Source: Thermotoga sp. 4484_232
GTDB lineage: Bacteria > Thermotogota > Thermotogae > Thermotogales > Thermotogaceae
NCBI GenBank assembly: GCA_002084985.1
Contig: MZGO01000037.1
Location: 1 to 9,410, forward strand
Reading direction: 5' to 3'
Length of the DNA: 9,410 bases
In this document: piece by piece, positions 1 to 4,586 of the stretch
Layout: the number at the start of each line of letters is the position of its first letter
Position numbering within the stretch: the stretch's first letter is position 1
Made by a program: the position numbers and the translations under genes
The notes under the pieces: generated by a model
What the model was told of the DNA's origin: nothing
Seen by the model: the letters and a program-made list of their open reading frames with translations, nothing else
The model's database searches: none

Positions 1-191
1 GGAGGAGTTATCGACATGGTTATCCTGAAGGACACATCGTCCTTTTCAAGTTTCCTGAACATCATAATCAACGGAATATAGGTCTCCATCATTGCTTCGA
101 AGAGCCACCGCTCTTCTAGAAATTCATCGTACTCTGGATGTTTTATATATGGAAGATGAGCGTGAAGAAAGAGTATCATGTATCCTTTCAT
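1..191 (-). CDS. GH57 glycoside hydrolase / alpha-glucan branching enzyme-like protein, N-terminal part (cut by window edge)
   Basis: Translating the minus strand from the ATG at 191 gives 63 codons open to the window edge, beginning MKGYMILFLHAHLPYIKHPE. The HAHLPY block (residues 10-15) is conserved region 1 of family GH57, in which the His residues sit in the active-site pocket. The following EERWLFEA and ETYIPL blocks are also typical of the branching-enzyme / AmyC-type subgroup (GH57 plus DUF1957), which I recall from T. maritima AmyC and Thermococcus branching enzyme. Such enzymes act in the cytoplasm on alpha-1,4-glucan, transferring segments to make alpha-1,6 branches, or hydrolysing it. 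The ATG overlaps the stop of the preceding DUF4912 gene (ATGA), with GGAGG six bases upstream, so the two are probably translationally coupled. Family assignment is firm; branching versus amylase activity cannot be decided because the catalytic Glu and Asp lie outside the window. Confidence 0.9.
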   Translation of the reverse strand, partial: MKGYMILFLHAHLPYIKHPEYDEFLEERWLFEAMMETYIPLIMMFRKLEKDDVSFRITMSITP

Positions 192-946
192 AGTATCCCT
201 CCACTTCTAATGCTTTCCCAAAGGAACGCTCCCCCTCCTGAATACTCAACACCTTTTCCCGGGGATGAAACCCTTACTCTCTCGACAGGTTTGATGACAA
301 CTCCTTTGGACGGGAACACACTTCTTCTTCTTTTCCTCAAGTCGTACCATCTCTCTCTATTTGAAGGTGATGGTGAATTGGAAGGTGTCCTTGCGACATT
401 CGATCTCATTAAAGGGACGAACTCTCCATAAGGAGTTTTATAACCAAGCTCTGCCAGATAATCGGCGTTGGGCATGGGAACGTTGATATAGTAATTACTC
501 GTATATCTTACATCGATGTGAGCTTCAAAGGTTCTATGAGCGTTCCTTCCATCGAATATGATATAAGTGACGTCGTGAACTCTAAGAACTACAGAACTAC
601 CTGGTTCCAGATTTTCCACAATTTTTCTGGTTTCAGGTGACATATCCCAGTAGATGAAGAGCCAATTTGGGTTTACAGGCAAAAGAACCAGTTTATCTTT
701 ATCGTAAGTTTTTGGTAATTCTTTGACCTCCTCAACTCTTTTTTCTTCAACTTTGACACCAGGGCTTGTGGCTGATGATCTAGTCTCAATGGTTTCTTTT
801 TTAAGAAAATCTTTGATAGCACGTATGACCTCTCTTTTTTTCATAGATTTTCTCAATCGTACTCCCAATTGCTTTGCAAATTTCTTCAGATCCTGTATTC
901 TTGGGTTGGTATCGAGCCATGCCAGTATTTCCTCTTTTCTCTTCAT
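188..946 (-). CDS. DUF4912 domain protein with N-terminal SAP/Rho-N-like helical segment
   Basis: This is a 252-residue protein of unknown function. Residues 1-50 are a short basic helical region (KEEILAWLDTNPRIQDLKKF, then KKREVIRAIKDFLKK) resembling SAP or Rho-N domains, which often bind nucleic acid. Residues 52-78 are a charged linker. Residues 79 to about 180 match the DUF4912 pattern (LPKTYDKDKLVLLPVNPNWL, FIYWDMS, LRVHDVTY, then a YYINVP stretch and LGYKTPYGEFVPL). The tail (181-252) is Ser/Pro/Arg/Gly-rich and ends near GGGAFLWE, probably disordered. No signal peptide or membrane segment is visible. The start is supported by AAAGGAGGGG (954-963, minus strand) seven bases upstream. It is the first gene of a leftward unit and overlaps the GH57 gene by ATGA, so a role linked to glucan metabolism is a guess from context only. 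Confidence 0.85.
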   Translation of the reverse strand: MKRKEEILAWLDTNPRIQDLKKFAKQLGVRLRKSMKKREVIRAIKDFLKKETIETRSSATSPGVKVEEKRVEEVKELPKTYDKDKLVLLPVNPNWLFIYWDMSPETRKIVENLEPGSSVVLRVHDVTYIIFDGRNAHRTFEAHIDVRYTSNYYINVPMPNADYLAELGYKTPYGEFVPLMRSNVARTPSNSPSPSNRERWYDLRKRRRSVFPSKGVVIKPVERVRVSSPGKGVEYSGGGAFLWESIRSGGIL

Positions 947-979
947 GCCTTTTCCCCTCCTTTACATTTCGTTGAAAGA

Positions 980-1009
980 ATTATAACACAAGTTGTTTTT
1001 GGTTGTAAA
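980..1009 (-). promoter_or_regulatory. Sigma-70 type extended -10 promoter for the DUF4912-GH57 unit
   Basis: On the minus strand, TTTACA (1009-1004, five of six matches to TTGACA) is followed by an 18 bp spacer and a perfect TATAAT (985-980), preceded by TGT, giving an extended -10 element. Transcription would start near 973, leaving a leader of about 27 nt that carries the ribosome binding site of the DUF4912 gene. This is the best promoter in the window; the start point is inferred. Confidence 0.75.
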
Positions 1010-1044
1010 TCCATAAATATCAAAGATTTTTATAAATATTTCCT

Positions 1045-1062
1045 AATAATTACAAATAATTA
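1045..1062. repeat. Two 8-bp direct repeats AATAATTA spaced 10 bp apart
   Basis: AATAATTA occurs at 1045-1052 and 1055-1062, repeat starts exactly 10 bp apart, and both copies are followed by A/C-rich bases (ACA.. / TAT..). A 10 bp period places both on the same face of the helix, as for an operator or an UP-like element. The surrounding DNA is almost pure A/T, so a chance origin is quite possible. Confidence 0.35.
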
Positions 1063-1118
1063 TATGGAATCATGTGTAATTTCAATTAATAACTACGAAG
1101 ATTCAAGATGAGGAGAGA

Positions 1119-1127
1119 TGTTATAAT
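1119..1127 (+). promoter_or_regulatory. Candidate extended -10 promoter for the rightward six-gene unit
   Basis: TGTTATAAT at 1119-1127 is a perfect TATAAT with the TGn extension, identical to the nonamer of the leftward promoter. No good -35 hexamer lies 16-18 bp upstream, which extended -10 promoters can tolerate. The transcription start would fall near 1134, giving a leader of only about 14 nt that begins at the ribosome binding site AGAGGTG (1134-1140). Confidence 0.45.
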
Positions 1128-1147
1128 CACTACAGAGGTGTTTAGAT

Positions 1148-1603
1148 ATGCGTTTTACAGCAGATAGGATGCTGGGAAAGCTTGCAAAAAAATTAAGGCT
1201 TCTGGGTATAGATACAGAATATTTTAAAAACATAGATGAAGAGGCAATACTTAAATTTTGCAAAGAAGAAGGGAGGATACTTCTTACAAGAGACAAGGAG
1301 CTGTATGAAAAAGCTCTTAAAAAAAGCATTGATGCTTTTCTTCTGAAATCCGATGATTGGAGGTCCCAATTGAAAGCAGTTCATGATAAATTCAGGATAC
1401 ACGATAAACCTTACACAAGGTGTTCTATATGTAATGCTCCATTATCTAGAGTAGAGAAGGAAACTGTGAAAGGTAAAGTACCTGAATATGTTTATCTAAC
1501 CCAAGATGAGTTCTACGAATGTCCAAAATGTCACAGAATATATTGGAGGGGAACCCATGTTGAGCACATGGAGGAAGAATTGAGAAAGGTGTTGAAAAGA
1601 TGA
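1148..1603 (+). CDS. Mut7-C RNase domain protein with zinc ribbon
   Basis: This 151-residue protein has the opening typical of the Mut7-C (former DUF82) family: MRFTADRMLGKLAKKLRLLG, then IDTEYF at 21-26 and ILLTRD at 44-49. The family has a PIN-like fold, and Asp6 and Asp49 are in the positions expected for metal-binding acidic residues. The C-terminal half carries two cysteine pairs, Cys92/Cys95 (CSIC) and Cys125/Cys128 (CPKC), forming a zinc ribbon, followed by YWRGTHVEHM, also common in the family. The predicted role is RNA cleavage or RNA processing in the cytoplasm, but the bacterial stand-alone members lack an assigned substrate. The start fits the family and has AGAGGTG seven bases upstream. 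The stop overlaps the kinase start as ATGA. It is the first gene of the rightward unit. Confidence 0.85.
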   Translation: MRFTADRMLGKLAKKLRLLGIDTEYFKNIDEEAILKFCKEEGRILLTRDKELYEKALKKSIDAFLLKSDDWRSQLKAVHDKFRIHDKPYTRCSICNAPLSRVEKETVKGKVPEYVYLTQDEFYECPKCHRIYWRGTHVEHMEEELRKVLKR

Positions 1604-4209
1604 AGGATGCTATGGATCTTTTCTTAAAAGTTCAGGAGTTTCTAGAAAAAGGTTACAAAAGTAAGGCCATGAACGAACTTGCGAGCTTTTTAGCAGAGAA
1701 CCTCAAAACAGATAAAGTTTTGATATTCCTTTACGAACCGATGAGAGAACTCTTCAGACTCGTGGGAGCGTCATCAAACGAATATGAAAGTTACATAGGA
1801 AAGCATAAAATACCCTCCCAAAAGCTCAAAAATGGCGAAGATGAGATAAAGTTGAAAGACTTGGGCATAGATTCTGAGGAGAAGGGAAGGATTCTACCTC
1901 TGAAATTCGGGGAGGAAGATCTTGGTTTCATCCTTGCCGTCGGTCCTAGCATACAAAGCACCACGGACATTCTGGAAAAAGTCGGAGGAGCTTTAGGATT
2001 TTTGGCAAAATATCGGTATCTAGAAGAATCCGTTCATAAGTATCAACTGATGTCTCGCTTCACGACTCTCTTTGAACGTACCAGAGATCTGGAGGAGTTG
2101 TATACGAAAGTTTTAAAGGTTGCCGTCGATGTTTTGGAAGCAGAGAGTGGAATGATATGGGAAAGGGAAGATGAAGAGTACGTTTTGAAGTCTTACAGGA
2201 ATCTGGAGGAAGATGCTATTTTGAGAAAGAGAGTAGAAGCCACCCACCCTTTTTTCTCAAAATTCAAAGAGGGAACATCCCTAATACTCAATCCCGACAC
2301 TTCTCTGGAATTGAATGATCTTGTAGATTTGAAACTAAAATCCGTTCTGATGTCCTCATATCGTGTCAACAATGAGATAAAAGGCTTATTCGTTTTTATA
2401 AACAAGAAAGAACGGAAGGGATACAGACCTTTCAAGAAGTTCGATGATTTCGATGTTTCACTCCTTGCGGAGATAACCAGAAGGTTTTCCCTGGCACTTT
2501 CGAGACTCGAATACTACGAAAGGCTAAAAGAAGAAATCAAAAAGTTGGAAGAACTGAGAAAGCGCTACGAGAAACTTATAGAAGTACAGAGAGATCAACT
2601 AATGAAGATGGAAACCGTGTACAACGTGAGTCAGGCGATGAGATCCAGTTACAGTTTAACTAACGTTTACAAAATTCTTCTCCTTGGACTTATAGCGAAC
2701 AGAGGTTTCAACTTCGATAGAGCTCTCCTTCTTCTCCGCGATACCAAAAGACAGGTTTTGATTGGAAAATTGTGGGTGGGACCCAATAGTGGTCTTACCC
2801 CAAGGATAGAAGGTAAAATTTTTCATTACAAAGGACATCCCATATTGGAAAGGGCTGTCCTCAGAAAAAGAATCGTTTACGTCAATTCTAAAATAATAGA
2901 AAGCTTCGGAGAGAATTTAAGAGACATCCTCGACGTTCTTGAAACAGAAGAGTTCATAGTCATGCCACTGGTGGGAAGATGGGACACATTGGGTGTTGTT
3001 ATAGTGGATAACCGCTTCACAAAAAGGAGTATATCAGATTCTGATCTTGAAATTTTGAAACTTCTGTCAGAAAGTGCTGGACTCGCCATAGAGAACATCA
3101 TGAATTATGAAGAACTCAGAGAAAAGACGATTTCTCTCGAGAGACAAAAAGATCTCATAGATTACCTCAGAAGATTCAGTGAGAGCATCCTTCAAAATCT
3201 GGATGCTGTAGTGATAGTTCTTGACAGAGACGGAAAGATACTCGAGTGGAACAAAAAAGCAGAACTCATATTCGGTTATCCCAGAGAAAGGATGATAGGG
3301 TCGAGACTCGAGAACCTTGGAGTGGAATTTGAAAACATCCTAGCTGTGGCTCTGAAGGTTTTTGAGACGAAGGAAACGATAAGTATGGCCAACTATATGT
3401 TTACAATGGAAAGGGAAGAGAAATACTTCGATATAAGATTTTCCCCTCTCTGGAACCCATCCGGAACGCATATAGACGGCGTGATAATAACTTTTGAAGA
3501 TGTAACGGACAGGTACAAGATGGAGCAAGAGAGGAAAAGACAGGAAAAGCTCTCCGCTCTGGGTGAAATGGCCGCAAGAGTTGCTCATGAGATTAGAAAT
3601 CCTATATCTGTGATAGGTGGTTTCATAAAGAGGATGAAAAAACACATAGATGAACCTGAAACCCTGGTGAGGTACATAGAAATAGTTCTGAATGAGCTGG
3701 AACGGTTAGAGAGAATCGTTAGTGAAATCCTCGAATTCAGTAGAGAAGCGAAAAAGTTGGAATACACGGAGTTCAACATAAACGATCTGGTCAGGGAGGT
3801 CTACACCCTTTTCGAAGATCCTATAAATAAGAAGAATATAAAATTCCAGTTCGATACGAGAAGAGAAAACATAACAGTTTTTGCTGATAGGATAAGGATA
3901 AAGCAGGTTCTCATAAATCTTATACAGAACGCTATAGACGCCACATCCGAAAATGGTAATATAAGAATTAAAACGGAAGATATGTTTGAAAGGGTTCGTG
4001 TATCCGTTTGGAACAGCGGGTCGTCAATTCCAAAGCATATACAGGATAAGATCTTTCAACCCTTCTTCACAACTAAGATTCAAGGAACAGGACTGGGACT
4101 GTCAATATGCAAAAAGATCGTGGAAGACGAACACAATGGCTCCATATGGGTGGAAAGTGATGAAGAAGGAACCAGCTTTATCTTTGAAATTCCAAAAAAA
4201 GGAGAGTGA
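1600..4209 (+). CDS. thkA: Soluble 3xGAF-PAS sensor histidine kinase, ThkA-like
   Basis: This 869-residue kinase lacks membrane segments, so it senses a cytoplasmic signal. The order is GAF1 (about 18-138), GAF2 (150-300), a coiled coil (302-338), GAF3 (340-500), PAS (520-635), HisKA (640-715) and HATPase (755-869). The phospho-acceptor is His663 in VAHEIRNP (codon 3586-3588). The N box is QVLINLIQNAIDA (769-781), the F box FQPFFTTK (819-826) and the G2 box GTGLGL (829-834). The G1 box is atypical: NSGSSIP (805-811), with Asn where the adenine-contacting Asp usually stands. The PAS-kinase part resembles T. maritima ThkA, whose crystallised PAS-to-end fragment has, as I recall, the same length (349 residues) and also NSG; ThkA is about 755 residues in total, so this protein seems to have about 114 more at the N-terminus. 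The ATG overlaps the upstream stop and has AAAGGTG eight bases before it; Met5 is an alternative start. Partner: the adjacent regulator. Confidence 0.93.
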   Translation: MKDAMDLFLKVQEFLEKGYKSKAMNELASFLAENLKTDKVLIFLYEPMRELFRLVGASSNEYESYIGKHKIPSQKLKNGEDEIKLKDLGIDSEEKGRILPLKFGEEDLGFILAVGPSIQSTTDILEKVGGALGFLAKYRYLEESVHKYQLMSRFTTLFERTRDLEELYTKVLKVAVDVLEAESGMIWEREDEEYVLKSYRNLEEDAILRKRVEATHPFFSKFKEGTSLILNPDTSLELNDLVDLKLKSVLMSSYRVNNEIKGLFVFINKKERKGYRPFKKFDDFDVSLLAEITRRFSLALSRLEYYERLKEEIKKLEELRKRYEKLIEVQRDQLMKMETVYNVSQAMRSSYSLTNVYKILLLGLIANRGFNFDRALLLLRDTKRQVLIGKLWVGPNSGLTPRIEGKIFHYKGHPILERAVLRKRIVYVNSKIIESFGENLRDILDVLETEEFIVMPLVGRWDTLGVVIVDNRFTKRSISDSDLEILKLLSESAGLAIENIMNYEELREKTISLERQKDLIDYLRRFSESILQNLDAVVIVLDRDGKILEWNKKAELIFGYPRERMIGSRLENLGVEFENILAVALKVFETKETISMANYMFTMEREEKYFDIRFSPLWNPSGTHIDGVIITFEDVTDRYKMEQERKRQEKLSALGEMAARVAHEIRNPISVIGGFIKRMKKHIDEPETLVRYIEIVLNELERLERIVSEILEFSREAKKLEYTEFNINDLVREVYTLFEDPINKKNIKFQFDTRRENITVFADRIRIKQVLINLIQNAIDATSENGNIRIKTEDMFERVRVSVWNSGSSIPKHIQDKIFQPFFTTKIQGTGLGLSICKKIVEDEHNGSIWVESDEEGTSFIFEIPKKGE
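4194..4200 (+). other. A7 tract just before the kinase stop codon, in frame to join kinase and regulator after a one-base slip
   Basis: Seven adenines (4194-4200) encode the end of Pro865 plus Lys866-Lys867, nine bases before the HK stop ends. The frame used by the regulator is open through this point (from 3986). Losing one A in the transcript, or a +1 ribosomal shift, would read through as KKESEK straight into the regulator's Met, giving a hybrid kinase-receiver. The tract and frames are seen; use of slippage is speculation. Two other A7 tracts occur in the upstream gene (1186-1192 and 1319-1325), so such tracts are not rare here. Confidence 0.25.
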
Positions 4210-4213
4210 GAAG

Positions 4214-4570
4214 ATGGGAAAAAGAATTTTAATAGTCGAGGATGAACCCAACATGAGATTGCTGATAAGGGAAGAACTGGAAGAAGAAGGGTACGATGTG
4301 GAAGAAGCATCGAATGGTGAAGAAGCGCTGGAGAAGTTTAAAGAAACCGAATACGACCTCGTAACTATAGATATAGAAATGCCTGGCATGAATGGATTAG
4401 AACTCGCAGGAAGGATCAGAGAGATGAAAAAGGATGCGAAGATAATCCTCTTGACAGCATACTCTCATTATAAAGGAGATCTATCATCCTGGGCAGCTGA
4501 TGCCTATATCATAAAATCCATGGATTTCCAGGAATTGAAGGATACGGTGAACAAATTATTATCGGAGTGA
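4214..4570 (+). CDS. trrA: Single-domain (stand-alone receiver) response regulator, TrrA-like
   Basis: The product is 118 residues, only a CheY/Spo0F-type receiver. The acidic pair is Glu9-Asp10 with Glu11, the phospho-acceptor is Asp53 (codon 4370-4372) in TIDIEMPG, the switch residue is Thr81 in LTAY, the aromatic position is Tyr98 and the conserved Lys is Lys101. The usual Lys-Pro after the last strand is Lys-Ser here, which I also recall in T. maritima TrrA; the LTAYSHY and SSWAAD stretches match that protein as well. No DNA-binding or enzymatic output domain is attached, so it must act by protein-protein contact or pass phosphate onward, as Spo0F does. The ATG at 4214 is preceded by AAGGAG (4199-4204) nine bases away, placed inside the last kinase codons. 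An in-frame upstream ATG at 3986 was rejected because it overlaps the kinase by over 200 bases and the receiver fold begins at 4214. Confidence 0.95.
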   Translation: MGKRILIVEDEPNMRLLIREELEEEGYDVEEASNGEEALEKFKETEYDLVTIDIEMPGMNGLELAGRIREMKKDAKIILLTAYSHYKGDLSSWAADAYIIKSMDFQELKDTVNKLLSE

Positions 4571-4572
4571 AC

Positions 4573-4580
4573 GGGAGGTG
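4573..4580 (+). promoter_or_regulatory. Ribosome binding site deciding a TTG start for ileS
   Basis: GGGAGGTG (4573-4580), a near-perfect complement of the 16S 3' end, lies six bases before TTG at 4587. The GTG inside this motif (4578) is in frame, but has no room for its own ribosome binding site. TTG at 4587 is therefore the better start, and it gives [10 protein letters not shown], matching the usual bacterial IleS N-terminus. Confidence 0.85.
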
Positions 4581-4586
4581 GCGAAT

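Larger units (their letters stand above)
947..1147. other. Divergent AT-rich intergenic region
   Basis: The 201 bp between the two divergent start codons is far richer in A/T than the flanking genes. It holds the leftward promoter (980-1009), a weaker rightward extended -10 element (1119-1127), the two ribosome binding sites (954-963 minus, 1134-1140 plus) and a helical-phase direct repeat (1045-1062). I see no terminator hairpin, riboswitch or small ORF in it. Any regulator acting on both units would most simply bind between about 1010 and 1118. Confidence 0.8.

Noticed and set aside
138..431. Plus-strand open frame of 97 codons opposite the GH57 and DUF4912 genes
   Set aside because: It lies antisense to two genes with recognisable families and shows no domain or convincing ribosome binding site.
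3986..4213. N-terminal extension of the response regulator from an upstream ATG at 3986
   Set aside because: It overlaps the conserved HATPase domain of the kinase in another frame, reads as no known domain, and the true start at 4214 has its own ribosome binding site and begins the receiver fold.
4451..4474. TTGACA (4451-4456) followed by TATAAA (4469-4474) inside the response regulator, as an internal promoter for ileS
   Set aside because: The spacer is only 12 bp, far short of the 16-18 bp needed for sigma-70 promoters, and both hexamers are ordinary codons of a conserved receiver segment.
4578..4586. GTG at 4578 as the ileS start
   Set aside because: The GTG is part of the ribosome binding site itself; TTG 4587 has correct spacing and matches the family N-terminus.
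4571..4586. T-box or other leader control before ileS
   Set aside because: Only 16 nt separate the regulator stop and the ileS start, all taken up by the ribosome binding site.
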